DNA of 64,000 nt from Melastoma dodecandrum (GCA_029817715.1 JARUPY010000005.1:62001-126000), one strand, 5' to 3'. Shown: positions 47,159 through 62,460, numbered from the stretch's first letter. Translations and numbers: made by a program. Notes: generated by a model not told the origin, from the letters alone.

Positions 47159-50100
47159 GAATTTAATTATAATCGTGGAGAGATTTGATATATTTTTTTT
47201 CCGGTAGGGGGTTGGTGGTGGTCTAATAAAAAGAATAAGGTTGCGAGTTGTCTCGGCGCCAATAAATATCCTCAACCGACACCCGTCTGAATTGTACTTG
47301 GTTGGTTTGCTGTTTGGGTGGGACCCATTTGAACTTCCGTCTACTTCCCTACTACTATCAATATTCTTGCACCTCGATCAACATAACCAACCTCATGTAA
47401 CATCAAACAAGACCCCCTCCCTCCCTCCCTCACCTCTAAAGGCTGTTGTGTTTGTCTGTCGGCACTGCATTGTCTAGACACCCCCCGTAACTCGTAACTT
47501 TCGTATATGTCCTCCAATCCAATCCAACAACCCACCTCCCGCTCCCGCTTTCTGCTACCGATATAGATAAGATGGATGTTGTAAATCTCGTTTCCAGTAG
47601 TAGCACCTCGTTTTTCTTTCTGGTTTAAGGACTCCCGTCTCTTTTCCTGGAGGTTAGATTAAACTTTGTTGCTTCTTCTTCTTACTTCAACTGACATTCC
47701 TCATGATTCAAACCACACTACACTAAGGTGTTGTTTCATGCCTTTTTGATGCTTTCGATTCTTCTTCAATCCTCAGGGCTTCTTCTTTCTTCTTCCGTTG
47801 CCTAGTCCATGAAAGAAGTCCATGGCGATAAAACCTCCACGCTCCATCATAACACAACTATCGGGTCGTCTGCATTTGCGGCTCTGTGGTTTCCATGTTT
47901 GATTATCGCACACTCATTAGAATCCACAATAAGGAGTATTCTTGTCTCGTATGACCAAAACTGAAAGCTCCAGTGGTGTCCGAGTGAGTCTCATCATTTC
48001 ACTCTGATTCCGTTAACAGATCTATGGACGTTTTTCTTTTTCTTTCTCTGTGGGCTTGGTCTTCGGCTGTGATTTCATAGCAAGGCCCGTGCCTGCAAAC
48101 TCAATGTGCATATGTGACGGAAGAATGTGTGGATTTAACAAAACACGTGCTTTATGCTTCGATCTCATCTGCAGGTAGATTACTATATTGAAAAGTACAA
48201 ATATCTTAGTAGTGTTCTGCACTCCCAGGAATGAATGACATTGCCTCAAACGGTTTGGAAGGATGGAAAGGAGTCATAGTTGCAGAGAAAAGATGTAACT
48301 GGCATAATCCTAGCATGATAGACGGATTTAAAAGGCAACTCCCCCTAAAAAGAAAGATGAGTATCTGTATGACAGGATAAAAACCTGAGCGAAACGATAG
48401 GGCGTAATTTTGTAATACTCAACATAACTCGAAGGCAGGAAAGCATCTCGCGAGAGAGAGTGGAGACTCACTAACACTTTTCTCAAAAAGATAACTGGTG
48501 ATAAATATGCTTCAGGCACCAAACTTGGAAACGAGGTGAGTCATTTCAAGAAACATCCTACGCCTCAAAGACACTCGTTTGTGGTTATGTACATGAGAGA
48601 AGAAGAGTTTGCTGGACATTAAATGTGTTGGAAAACGGGCAAGCAGGATGCGGATATTTCAGATTATCGAATAATCAGGAGAAGCTAGGCAAAAATCACA
48701 AGGACAATGAGTATGGAAAAGGGGAATAGGAGGTGCTCTTGAATTGATTATAATTCTGGGTTCCATTGGGATAGCGAATGTCTAGAATCTAGGGAGGGAA
48801 AAAATGTGAGACGGAAAATAAATAATAAGCTCAATATCCTGACCGGCCCAAAAATCATTATCACAGGAGGCATGGGCCAACAGATGTCAGTTTTGAGGAC
48901 CACTCGCTCGACATTACAGGTAGCCTGGACTTATCTTATTCACCTTTGTCCACCAGGTCATCACTCACAAATGGAATACGACAAACGAAGTACAAAGTCT
49001 CAATGCTCTGTTTCTCTGTTGCTTTCTACCAAGGGGACAAGCACAGAAGAAAAAAAGAAAAATGCCATGGGAAGTGAGAAACAAGTGAACAAATGCTGGG
49101 TCTCCAGTCCAGAAGGTAGTTGGTTGTAAAGTTGTTTCAGAAATCAATCGGGGCAGGGAGACGATGGCAAACAACAATCTCGTGTGGTAGAATTTCCTGG
49201 GAAGATAAGAACATTCTCCCTGGGTGGAAACGAGAACAATGGCAAAACATCTGCCGGTGAAACCAAATGGAAAGAGAGGTTTTCTAAGCTGGACAAAACT
49301 AGAGTGGCCTTCATTCCACGCGAACGACTATGAATTGATTTTTGATTTGGAAAAAGGAGGGGTGAGAGGCAAGACCATTTAAGGGAGGGCCCGACATCTA
49401 TCTCGAAGCTAAGAGAAGCATACTTAGTTGAAAACTGACTGAGCATCCGACAGATGCATTCAAGAAATTTTTGAGTGGACACAGTTCCCTCCAAGGAAAC
49501 TGGGAAGAATTCTCTCCCTCCAAGACTTACAATCTCTCCTCTAGCAAGTTCCAGCAGCATAGACTTTGGCCACAGTTTAATTCATAACTACAAAATATGA
49601 GGTTTCTTAAATTCCAAAGAACATTGCCCTCGACGAAGCCTATGCAGGAGAAGAAGAAAAAGAATACACTTACTGGGTAATATGTTGAATGAAAATTACT
49701 GATAGCCTGAAAATCTTAATACGGTACAATCATACAGAACATGGGACCATGACGATCATTGAGAATATGGAATGATAGTCAAAATCGAATAGGCAACCAG
49801 GTAGCATGAATGGAATTAATAAAAGAAAATCTTGGATACTTATTGAAGGTGTGGGGGGGAATGTATTGTGTACGGTTGCTGACACTCGTGTTGTTTGTTA
49901 TCTGATTCTTTTTTTGTACACTTTATACCACATACCATGGGCCATGCACCTATGATCTAATTCCTTCCATTATTAATGAATTGGTTCCCAATATGGCTGG
50001 AGAGGTGGAAATTCCGAACACAAACTGATGGTGTGGGCAGCCACATAGGGATCTAGGTAATGCCTCAATGTTGGATTCATACGTCAGTATCTTTCTGAGG

Positions 50101-53100
50101 ATTCGATTATGAAATCAAGCGCCTAATTGGTATATGAGGAGAGTTTCAGTAGAGCGAGTTGTATTGCAGGCACTATTTTACATTTTAAGATTATCCAGTG
50201 TACCTAAAACTAGGTGAGTTTTTGATTAAGCTTTGCATAGAGCGATTACTTCCGTCCTTAAATATGGATTGCCTAGTCGTGCTTCCACTCAGCTGTGTTT
50301 TCTCATGAACTTCTCGATTCTGTCTCTTTCCAAAACTCTGTGTGAATAGAAACGAATGTAGAGGCACATGAGGTTTTCCCATGCATGTTTTTATGTTAAA
50401 ATCATAGAAATAGAAATCTCATCTTGGATTGGCCTAGGTACAAGGACTTTTAGGGAAGTAGATTTAGCAATCATTCATTCCAGGCTAACCTGCCCCTCGA
50501 AGTTCTTCAATGACGAAGTATAAAGACGTGGACTCCTTTTGATAAACTCGTCCATTGATAAGTGTGATGCGACGGAGCCCTGTGTGTCGGTTCTTGATCC
50601 ATCTCCGTTAATGGAAGATGAATGGGTATTCTTTATAGACGAGTCCTCTTCAAAAATTTCACCTCAATGGTGGTACTAAAGATAACGTATTTATGGCAAT
50701 TCTTTACATTTGTGGTTCACGTTCCTTTTCATTTCCTCCTCAATCATCATGGTTGCTGAATTTTTCCAGTTGAGCTACGGAATTCAGCCCATGACAAATA
50801 CAGATTTTTGTTGTGGATCCAAATTCCAGAAGTATCATTGTCCATGACCACCACAGGGCCAAAAAGAAGGGGTGTTTATTGATGGACCAATAGACTCATT
50901 GGTTTTGGAGTATATCGTTATAAATAGCAGTGCTTTTCAGAGCCCTCCAGATTTCAACTCTGGATTGTACCCCAGTCGTGAGCTATAGGTCGACGAATTA
51001 TTGAGGTTTGAAAACATTCTGATCAGGGATCCTCATCAGAGAAACCCCTTGTTATTTTGATGGGAGTTAGATTTCTCAAATCGACCCAATTGCCGGAGCA
51101 TGATCAGGAAGTTTAAGTTAGATGTTCCCCTCGTTTGCAATCAATGATTGGTACTTCTTGACATGTTTCAAAGAATCTCCTTTCGTTGCCTGTCCATGGG
51201 TGTACATTCCGTTTTCAACCCAGTGCATTCAGAAGCACTTGCTTTAACCGGGATAAGTCCACGGGTGGTTTTACTTTTGTTATGGAGCGATGGTTAATGG
51301 GATTTCCGTTGGCATTTGTACGGCCACTGCCTGTGCACTGGACGTTGGTTCATATAGGTCAGGAAGGATTTTGGCACAACTGTCGGTGGTTATTGGTAGC
51401 ATGTGGATTATAGCATTTGATTGTTGATTGTGTAGAAGGCATTGGAGTTTACAATATGGGAGAGAAGAAGCGAGTTGAGTTTGATTTTGATTTTCGTGGG
51501 ATCTAATTGAGGAGACTCTTGTTTAATTCTCTCTATGGTTTTGCTTAGATCGTTACCAAAACCAGATAGGCATTTTGTCAAACTGATGCACTAGTTGTTG
51601 TATGGCCCACATAAAATCAGAGGAGAGTAACCATACATTTCCATTAGCTCAAAGGATGCGTGATGGCTTTCTCAAGCAAGCAACAGAATGACCCAGTTTT
51701 GGAATTCATGAACTCGATCTTTTTCCTTTAAAAAACTTTTTTTTTTTTATAAGCTAAAAAAAAAGATCCTGCCTTGGCTATCAAGTGCAAACAGATTCCT
51801 GCTTTCCAAGAAACTTTTATGGGCAGCTTCAGGATGATAATCTAGAGTTTCTCTATGTCTCTTTAGATAGTCTGTAGAGCAGATTGATTTCGCCTTCTGA
51901 TGCTGGAATCCTTTGATAGGGGGTAGATGTCGTCGCGCTGTTCTGCCGGCTTGCTTCTTCTGAAAATGTTCGGGCTGTAGTGTAGATAATCAATAAAGAT
52001 ACTATGAGTCAAATAAAGCCGTTGGCGGGGATGTGATGGTGTCGCTTGTGTGTCTATATTGCCTTAGGTGGCCTCCCCCCTTTTCATGGGATCCTGTCAA
52101 CCTCCAGGAGCTGCGGTGTGATGATGAATTTCATGAGTATGATCAGCCAGAAGATGTTGATCTCTTTCCATAGGTAAAAATCTTCCACAACCAGGAAATC
52201 AGAAATTCCGAAGCTGTGATGGACACCGTAAAAAGAAATTCATGACCTTTTTTGGAAACCACACTGTTCTCTTTTAAAATGATATCGTCTTTCTTGCCTC
52301 AGGCAAATAATCAAAGCTTTGGTTTTTACAGTTGACACTCTAAAAATAAGGCTTATGGTCAAAACACCACATGAATTATGTTATGAGTAGTGTAGCCTTG
52401 GCAGTCCCACAATTCACCGATTACGAACAGTGTCGTTCTTTAATTAATCTGATATTCTACTTGGCTTTGTCTGGCTTGAAGAACATCTTCGATCCAGTGC
52501 AACGATGTTTTTCTAAACTGCCAGCCCTTCCAAACACTCTTATGAGTAAGACTCTATTGTATAGCTGTTGCCCCACTTCACAGCAAAAATGGTGCTAGAC
52601 ATTAGTCTCAAACGAGTCATATTAGTAAAAAATTTCCCTGGATAGATTTACAAGGATACCATGCCTTTTTATTTATTGAAGCCCACATAGTACCTTTGTT
52701 GAAGTTGGATCTTGCTCGTTGGTTCCAAGTTTCGTCTGTGAGAGCTGACGGGAATACTTTTTGCTTCAGGGATACGATTCAGTGATTGTGGATTAGTAAC
52801 AGGCACTCTCTGGAGCACAGTTCTGGCTAAATTATTTTTCTTATCGGTATCTTCCCTGTCTCGGCAATGACCATGAAGGTCTATGTGACTAGGGCTCCTT
52901 GATGAATTTGTTGGTATGAGTGAATGCTGGCAGGGGTCTTTTAGTACTACTGGTGTACCATTGCAGCTTATACTCGGCGTCATGCGCGTGATACAAGTGC
53001 TTCATGCTCCGACATCCTTCTCAAAGGCAAGTCTTAGATGATGATATCATGGTCTCCAGAAAGAGAAAACAATCTGTCATTCGAAGATCATGCAATATGT

Positions 53101-53978
53101 AGTGATAAACATCTCACTACCCTTCGGCTCTTCAGACCAGCGCTCTGCAGATCAACAGAAGACCGAAAAACAACATTTCATTATGAAACATTGGATTCTT
53201 TCCAACGTTTTCGCGGGCTTTCAAATGATCTTTATCTGAAAACCAGGATTATACAAGGAGACCAAATAACAACGAACCCTGAGGGTGGTAAAAACAAATT
53301 TTAACCCTTTGGTAGGGATTGCCAACGTACGTATCGGGCATCTTCCCATCTCATATAAGACAGTTGCTTGTTTATTGCAGATTGACGCTTTGTGAAATGT
53401 GTTTAGGACACGATCCCGTTTCTGATGCACAAAATGCTTCCTGGATTTTTTTTTTACAGATATAGCCCTCATGGTATTTACATAAGGAACAGGACAAGCC
53501 ACCGCATTTCTCGTCCTTTTCGTGGCACTAACTCATTTCGGAAAGATCATGAACTGAGTTACTGATATTTACCTGAAACTATGCATTCACGTGTCTTAAT
53601 GTCGTACCATAAAATATTCGAGTATCATGGAAAAACTGTACCAGAATTTCCGGGAAAAGAAACCAGATAATGATTTATAGCTTTGCAACGCGAGAGAAAA
53701 CGGTTACTCCTGCAAACATTCATTCATCACCACTCCATGATTACATTTTTAATTGAAGGTAAAACAACCAATTAATGAGGAGAAATTCTTCATCGTCTTG
53801 AACCAGGGGAGGATCGCGTCTAGCTTTTCTCAATGCTGGCATGGCGTTGATGGGTATATCTGATCTTAGGTATCTCTTAGGTCTACTACTCAATCGCTAA
53901 CTGTCGGATGAAACAATACGGTTGGTTTTAAATGTAGGCACGCAGTGATCAAGTTGACACTAAACATAATCATATTCG
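47159..53978. other. unannotated region, no recognised gene
   Basis: I see only short ORFs on both strands without known domains, a CT-rich piece near 47405-47435 and T or A runs (for example 51730-51765). No reverse transcriptase, transposase or RNA gene signature was found. A minus-strand frame at 49560-49144 (138 residues) is the longest but shows no conserved motif. Confidence 0.35.
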
Positions 53979-54206
53979 GTGTATAGATACTGCAAGTACA
54001 GGTTTCTTTCTCACTCTACTCATGTCGGCCCAATTACGGCAAAGGCCTGGACCAATGTGGGAACGATAACTCCAGACGATGTTGGTCGCATGAATGACCA
54101 AAAGGCAATTTACAATTTCTCGCTTTCCACCATTGCCTTCTTCCTCTGGGTTTTCAGTTCGGCAACAACCTTAGATTTTGTCCATATTACTGTGGCGTGC
54201 ATCTAA
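53979..54206 (+). CDS. unrecognised protein-like ORF
   Basis: The 75-residue frame contains VGPITAKAWTNVGTITPDD and then NFSLSTIAFFLWVF. Its amino-acid balance and mixed polar-to-hydrophobic layout look more like real protein than its neighbours. I do not recognise a family. It could be a fragment of a viral or retroelement structural protein or a host exon. Following plus-strand frames at 54344-54601 and 54582-54788 may belong to the same decayed gene. Confidence 0.25.
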   Translation: MYRYCKYRFLSHSTHVGPITAKAWTNVGTITPDDVGRMNDQKAIYNFSLSTIAFFLWVFSSATTLDFVHITVACI

Positions 54207-54799
54207 TCCACATACCATGAAAGTTTTGCAGAGATGCAGGAGCGTTTAGGCCAGCACGACAGGACATCTGCTGGAGCCTGTGACTGAGAATTATTTACCA
54301 TTTAGGATTTGTTGGATGGCATTTTGAATATTGTCTCAAGCTGTTGAGCAGAACCACCAATTTACCACTTACGGACATTGGTCCCTCTCCCAACATTAGC
54401 TTCGAAGAAAATCCTACTCCGTTCACATTCATCTCCAGCTCTTCAGATTGTCAGGATTTATATCTGTTTAAATTTCCTTTTCCAAGGAATTTGAAACTTT
54501 TGAAAATGAATAAAAAGGATAAAAGAAAAATATTGCAACTACACCGAACGAGAACTGGAGTTTCAAATACCCATATTCGACATGGCTACGAGATCATCTA
54601 ATTTTTTCCATCCATTTGTTTCTGCTGGCTTCCCTCCCATTCCGAGCCCAGTACAAAATTGCTCCGGGGATGGTCCGGAGATTATACCTTCCGGACTTCA
54701 CCGCTTAGGGCACAATGGCCTTCGGAGAAGGCTCTACCAAAGGAGCTGCTTATCGTGTTCTAACATGCTCCATGAAATACCAGAATAGTCTCCGAATTC

Positions 54800-57700
54800 T
54801 GTTGTTGCGGACCAATACGCGAAAAAAAATTATGTCATGAATCCATACCGAACACAGCATAGAGATGTACCAGGAGTTCCTCTGGGGGGCCTGGACCGTT
54901 CCATGGAAGATGGTGAAAATTGCTGTAACCCCCATCGCAGGAATCTCGTTCGTATATCATAGAGCTTCTGCACATGTCACAGAGACTGATACTAGTTAGG
55001 GATAAGGGATAGTGTCCTGCTCACGTCTCTTTAAGGCTGGCACAAAATATCCATGAGATAGCAGAAACTTACTCAGCAACAAAAACAGCGAAGGATGGGG
55101 CCTGCCCAGGTAGGAAGAGAAGGCTACAACGAATCCTTCGGTGCGGACATTTATAGCAAACGACCCACAGCAAATCTGAACTGGAACTGGGCGCGAATAA
55201 GTGGAAACACCTTATGGGGGGATTGAGGGGGGGAGAGGGGAAGGGGGAACCAACATGCATCAAGATAAAACAAAATCCACACAATTTGTCTGGCTACAAA
55301 CAAACACGGAACCGAAACTCCCAAGAATTCAAACCGAGAATCGAACTAAAATAAGCAAGAGTGATTGTGGGGGGAGGGGCCTTTTCCTTTTTTCCCAACA
55401 CACCCGAAAAAAACAAAAAAAAAAAAAGCCAACAAAAATACATGCAGGCGACTTGCGTGCGGCAAAGTTCACTTCAGACCATGTGGGGAACAAATAAAAA
55501 AACATTATGAAAAATCAAGGGAATAAGCCTGAGAAGCAAGAAAGTGATAAGAACCCGCGAGAAAGTTTTTGATTTTCGAACCAAACTAAAAAAGTATCCG
55601 CTTTGACATAGGGACAAAAGAAGTAGGGAAAGTCGGAGACTAGTAGTTAGTGGCATCCTCACGCTGTTTTTTCCTCTTTACCTTTTCCATCACCCCACCA
55701 TTCGCGACAAATTTGGAAACGAGCTTTCAGGTCAAAAGGTAAAGAAGAGAGAGAAACGTCGATGTTTAGACATTTGAGCATCCGTTGGGTCTGTCAAGAT
55801 CCAAAACTTTCCAAGCATATTTATCACCCCCCCCCCCCATCATCCAAAAACCAAGGGGAAAAACACCCAAAAAAAAATCCTTGGAATTGGAATGATCCGC
55901 TTGAGTTTGGAGTTATATAGTTATGGTGGAGGAGGTACGAGACAGGATTAGGGGGGATGGAGGGCGAGGGGAGATGGGACTTCCGACAAGAAGAGATTAA
56001 GGAACTCCTCTGTTTCTGTCTGTCCCTTTTCTGAGGTTAGTTTTAAGCTCAATATGCGAATTCCGCAACATCAGGGATAAATTCAGAGGCCGATGTCTGG
56101 AATAAAATCCACATGATGCCAAAAAAAACTAAATTTGGAATTGATTTGATGCCAGAAAATGCCCAGAAGAGAAGTGGTGGGGAGTGTTGACACGAAAAAC
56201 AAGTAAATAAAAATAATAGCAGTGAGTGGGGGGTGGAAGGGGTGGGGATCCAGCGGGGTTCGTTTGGGGAGGTGGGAAATGGGAAGGATCAAAGGACAGC
56301 GTGCTACTCCTTCTCATCTCACTCCTCCATCGTTGTTTTTGACCACTTTTGTTTGAGACTTTGACCCTGTTTTTTATGATGATATGAGGATAAATTATGG
56401 GAACGTGTCATTAACTTGCTGGTGCTGTTTGTGCTAGCATGCATTTAAGTTTTTAAATTGGGACGAGGCATGTCGTTAATGAGAGATCATTTTTTGTCAA
56501 ACACAGTGTAGATTGGGGGATATATGGGGAACGTGTAATCAGAGAGCAAACTCATTATATCCTCAGATAGACTCTCGCGGGCCGCGAAATATCTTGACTT
56601 TTGAACTTCTTCTCTGTCTATCTTGACTATTCTGTTGTGTATCTGGACATCGCATAAGAGAATGCCAGGAGAGGGAGCCAACTAGAAATAATAAAGTAGA
56701 GAAATAACAATAAATCACTTGGCCTTTGCAGGAACTAAACTAAAAAAGGAGTAAGGGAGTAGGAGGAGGAAGAGGAGACTTTCCATCATATCTACCTCCA
56801 GATTTGTACACCACTCCAGTGTGATGATTTTACATAGTCCGTACTCTGGTCGCCTGCATTTCGCATACCATTCCACCACTATATGAACATGACACTATTG
56901 CACTATCCCCACCTCGTACTCTCTCTCTTCTTGTGCATCTTCTGCACGCCTTCGAATCAGCCTTCGCGAAACCACAAGCCGACTCAATGAGTCCCATGTT
57001 ACCCAGTCTTGATTATGAAGTTATATGAATACTGTAAACCTCCACAATTATCGCATGCTATTACATTCTGTTTCAAGATAAGTGATTAAATAGTTCTCTC
57101 AACCCTTCATGCATTACATGAATCTCCATGACACGGAGCCAGCCTTGAGTCCACACTCACATTCTTGCTTAACTTTTCTTCAGGACCGCAATCTAAGTTG
57201 TTCCAGTTGTGATATAGATATTCACACCGAAATTTTCGTGCTCAGTAAAAATGGGCGTGCATGCTAATTGTAGTTTAATCAACTTAAGTTAAGATGTGTT
57301 GGAGAAATCGCGGTGTGCCAAAGGAAGCGCTGTTAGGTATTGATTCAACTGTCCTAGACATTGAAATTTTGTTATTAAGTTCTGTGAGCCTTATCATTGG
57401 AGTGCCTCCAAACTCACCTCATATAGAAGAAACCCTCCGTTCCTAATTTGTGGAGTCTAAGAGCCTTCTGTCGAAGACTATGTCACGATCGCAAGTCCCT
57501 CTTTCTTTTCACTCAGTCTCGCATCTGTGGTGCGGACAAGGTTATATCCTTTGCCTTTGCAGTAATTTTTTGTTTTGCATAAGCAGCTACATAGTAAGCA
57601 GAGATGTGGCATCACGCGATGAGTGATGTAACCTATATGACATGTTAGGATTGTTGGTTCTTCAGGTGTGTGCCATAAGCTTCAACTTGTCATGTTCGCC

Positions 57701-60700
57701 TTTCAAGGCATTGCACAAGCAAGTATGGAGGCGGAAACAGATCTCTCACAACCAAATGCAGTCTGTCAGGCCCAGATCGCAAGCATGTATGGGTAGAAGT
57801 AGTCTTCCAATGATGTGTTCATCAGTATTGCACGGAATGACAGGATCACTGGTCCGGATTTTATCTCATGCTTCTCAGCGATTAGCGCAAGGGACAGATT
57901 TGGATGGTTGTGCATCTTAGCCAATGCTTACCCCCCCTCTCCCGCGTTGAAGGTTTGTCCGAGTACTCTAGAATAGCATTAAGGGGGGAAAAATCTAGAG
58001 CGTAGTAGAACTATAATGTGTTTCAAGTTGCTTCGCACCACCCCATCGAGTTCCCAGTTTTCATAACAATATCGCATGATAATTTGTCTATTTGGGACCT
58101 AGGGCCTTTTATACCCCCATTGGAAAAACTTTTAGAAAAAAAATTGGAAAAAAGGAATGATGGGGACAAAGCTGATGGTCTTGGAAACATATATTAAGTG
58201 TCAACCATCTGGGCGAGCAATTTAGCTGTTGGGTTTCGGGCCGCAAAATCTAATATTATCCAAAATCGATGACATGGATGGACAGACCCACTTTCCACCC
58301 TGGAAATAACCTTCCTGTTTGGCTATCAAAGGGCAGCTCCGCCAAATTCTATGTGCCGGCCGCACCACTATAACTACACTTAGTCAATCATCCGTTGCGC
58401 ATCCATCATTTAATTGGAGTGTCATGGCTTACGCTTTGTTTTCCGCCTTTATGTGCCGTTTGAGTTAATATCCACTTGGCAAAACAAATGTCGGCCGCAC
58501 AAAGCTCGAGTTTTTGAAAATGGTGGGAATTTGATCACCTTTTTGCATAGCAGGAGGGACCAGGACAATGATAACAAAAAGTTTGGTTCTGTTTGTCCGT
58601 TTGGAACTCGGAACTACTCCACCGCCCATCCCACCCATCGTTCCCTATCAAATTTGCACTCAACGCCCACTATACTTTACCAAAGCCGATGAGTTTAGCA
58701 AAGAAAAGAAAGACAGTTCGTCAGGATAAAAAGGCAACCTGTACTGCCGGAAATAATTCTATCATCACACACAGCAAGAGGCACCAACACTTTTTCATAA
58801 CATGAATCTCCCAACAATTTTCATGCCTCATAGGATCCAAACCAAGAAATAATCTAAGTTAAAAATAGCTTTTCCAGGGGTCTCTACTTGACGAAGATTG
58901 TAAGCCATACTTCTCGTATACTCTTCATGACTCCTCGTTTAATTCGCGTACTGCCATTCAGAACTAACATTCATAGTTCACTTTCCAAAGGGCTTGATTT
59001 GATGCATTCCGACAGAACACACCCCGCCAAGCTTCCCACGGAACTGTTCTCAGATAAAACCAATGGAAAATCGGGGTGTCTTATACAATCGATAATCATA
59101 TTTTTCGGGCTTTTCGTTATCCTAGATAAATGACTAATGATGGTTCATAACTTTGCCACCTACTACCTGTGATCATGATTGAGTGAACGACGAGGGGAAT
59201 TGCCGATCCATAGACGTCGGCAGGAACCTTGCACACGAGACGTCATGCATCCAAGCTGCAGGTTGTTGATTGCCTCTAAATTATTGTCGCTCGAGCATAG
59301 AGGTATCTATATATCACTCTCTTTTTCTCGCATCAGGACCTTCACTATCGCTTCACCGTTCGATCTTGATTTTCACTAGGATCTCCATATCACATTTGCC
59401 TCACGATGAATGCTATGCCAGGATGTCCCGGACTGGTGTTTTTCATCGATATTAGGTAGTGGAAGGCCTTTCTATTGTTCTCGGATCCACCTCTTCCTTC
59501 CACCATGTTATTAGATGTTACTTTTCAATCCATGTCCAGGGAAAACTTTCTCCCTGTTTCTTTCTTACTTCCTTACCTCCGTTGCCTTCCATTGTCTGGA
59601 CACACTCCCAACTCCTCCACTCTAGCCTCTCTGAGAAGGCTCATTTCAGGTAGTGGTGGATCGTCATGTTCGTCGAATCGGTTAGATTGTTGCCTCCTAT
59701 CCAGGTCTGGATTTCCAAGCAACTCACTGGCACCTTGTATAGAGATCTTATTTTCTTACACAAACAACCAAAACGCGTCAACGATTTTAAAAGAAAAAAA
59801 AAATACCAAAAGTTTTGTCACCTTCTCAGGCCACAAATGGAACGACGGAATCATTAGATCCCCGAGGACCACAAAAACCATTTGTAATCGCATGTATCTC
59901 ACCAACTGTTTCTGAGGTGCCAAAATCATGGCCTTTTTGGACTGCAATTTGAATCAACCATATTCTCATAGATGATTGTTTTTCCCTGCTTGTAGTGCCA
60001 TTCAATTGTATGCATTTAGCAACATCGGGGGACTATCTTGGAATAAAGCCTTCTTACAGCATTTTGTTGTTGCTTGCCTGCTGGTCGTTGATCTTAGTGG
60101 AAACTTCTAGGAGCACTCGCCAACTGTATGTGAAGCAAGGATTTACGGACCTGCAAATTAGCACTATGCACTAGGGAATAAGTCTGCGTGCTCCACTTGA
60201 TATTTTTAAGGTGGGATGGTAGGAGATTGTGACGCTTGTAATGATGAGAAATCTCATCTCCCCCCCTAATTGTTCAAGGCACTCGACAGATCCAGCTTTT
60301 GTGTGAAGAGGTGGTTCGCATTCTCTTACAAATTGCTGTATTAGATAAAATGTGATGTTAGCATTGTCATGTCTTTTGGAGATTAAAGACAGCCCACATT
60401 GTGGTTTGATAAAAATACTTAATAGCTTCGGATATGCAATCACGCTTGAATTTGTGGATCGGCATTTGTCTTGATATGCACATTACTGAAAGTCAATTCA
60501 TTAGCTAAAATGCCAACTCCTGATGACTTGAGATGCCTCACCATTCGGCCCGTTTTTCTAATCAGGTCGTGATCAAACCACAGTGTGAAACTTAATCTTC
60601 CTGTGCTCAGGTGATTAAGTGATCGCACACCAGTAGGAACTGTTATCTTGTGTTGAATCCCATATCACCGATTCTTTTTACATACCAAAGCGAGTATCCG

Positions 60701-62298
60701 CACTTTCACGATGGAATCGGACTCCGTATTTCCATGCTGAAGGCGATCTTGGTGATGGGTTGTTCAAACCCACTAAAGGATTGCCGACTCAATGTTCATA
60801 ATCAGCTTCTCAAGCAAATGGGAAGGGGTCCTTCTAAAATTGTCTTCCATTGTTTTGTGAAGATTCTTCATAAAACACGTGGGGCGCTTTGTGAAAAGAA
60901 TCAAGGGGAGTGTATACGAGAGTTTGCATTATTGCCCTGGAGGAGGCCAGGGTTCCTTCAGGATATAACTGTTTGTGAAAATTCCATTCACGGGAGCAAT
61001 CAATTTACGAGTTTTAAGGGTTAGGAGCCTAACTCAACTAGACCAGAGTACATGTTGAAAAGATCTAGAAACAATATTATCACAGGATTCAGCATCACGA
61101 CTCAAGTTCAAATGACTCTCTCCGATGGTAAGGGAACAGGGAACAGCAGATACAGGATCTGTAATGGGAAATGACCTCATATCATAAGAGCTTCTTCACT
61201 TTGAATGTGACAGTTTTCACATGCTTATCTAGTCAATTGGAGGAGGGAAAAGATGGCAAAGGAGGAGAATAGAGATACACCTCGGTATCTGAATTAGAGA
61301 TGCTACTGCTTGAGTCGATTTCAATAGAGATTCACAGCAGGGCTGGTTCAACTCCGAGCCTGAGAAAAAATGCAAAATGCAAGTCCAAGATCCAAGTAAC
61401 ACGAGTTGAACTAAAGTGTCGTGTTCGAGATACTATATCCAATTATGCTGGGACCAAGTTTTCTGCCTCTAAAATTAACAATTTTACTCTGTGCGCAAGA
61501 ATAAACCACTGTGAGGCACAGACATTTGAGAGAACACCTTTGCTCGTCTCGCAATGCTTGAGACACTTGCACCAGCCTAATATGGTTTGAGGGTTAGGCC
61601 ACAATGTTTGCTCCCATGGTAAGGCACATGATAAAATTTACAAACTCATTTAATTGAGTCAAGCATTAGCCGCTACGCAAATCAAACTCTATGGGAATTG
61701 AAAAGTATAGAATCGGAACATGTTCCAATTTCTTACCGTCCCTCATGCCATTGAACACGAGATGACATCATTTACCAACACGATATTGTAATACCTACTC
61801 CCTCGTCAGTGAGAATTCCTCTGGATTCGAACAGCAGCCACATGCAGCTAGTGGCGTGTGTGCCGTTTGGTTTTAGAGCTGTCAGGACTCTCTAGGCTTC
61901 TCCTTCCAGTTAAGTGGGACTACGGTATAAAAGTTCTCTTCAATTGTTTACACTCCTGCTTTTATACCCAATTCCTTAATCCAGGTTTTTTAAGTTCCCC
62001 GGCTTAGGACACCAGTCTGTCATTAGTCTTGTTTGATTGTCACGTCCACGGTATTAGTGTAGACCCATCTCCGCGCCACTCCAGTACACTTCAAATGCAG
62101 AAAAAGGAATTCACCAGCGAATCAATCCCTCACTCGTCAAAAGATTTAAACTTTATAGATTGAGTATTCCTTGCTGTCTCAATCACAGAGACATACTATA
62201 GAATGCTCTGGTAAAAACTGGATCAAAAAGACTTCGGAGCGTCTACAGGTATAAATATCGGGAGTTAAAACCTTCACCCAAAAGTAAGCAAGTTTCTA
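54800..62298. other. unannotated region, no recognised gene
   Basis: Scattered short ORFs (for example 57642-57920, 59475-59915 and 60650-61024, all plus strand) show no motif I can name. Low-complexity pieces include G-rich 55215-55250, A-rich 55410-55430, C-run 55827-55838 and G-rich 55950-55975. Confidence 0.35.
55827..55838. repeat. short C homopolymer
   Basis: A run of about 12 C in otherwise ordinary AT-rich sequence, similar in kind to the longer C tracts elsewhere in the window. Confidence 0.8.
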
Positions 62299-62460
62299 TT
62301 ACATGGAAAACATAGTAAATAAGCCACATAAGAATGGGTCAAAGGGATTGTGCAAATAGAATGAATCTAGATCACAATACCCAATGTTGGGTTGGGCTGA
62401 TAGTGTACCAAAAAGATTGCCATAACTCCCACATTGGATGTCCTCCTCTCTCACCGCTAA

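Noticed and set aside
47405..47435. CCCT repeats as telomere-like sequence
   Set aside because: The plant telomere repeat is CCCTAAA; this is only a short CCCT microsatellite-like stretch.
55320..55350. GAATCGAAC-like word as a tRNA B box on the minus strand
   Set aside because: No matching A box, acceptor stem or cloverleaf could be built around it.
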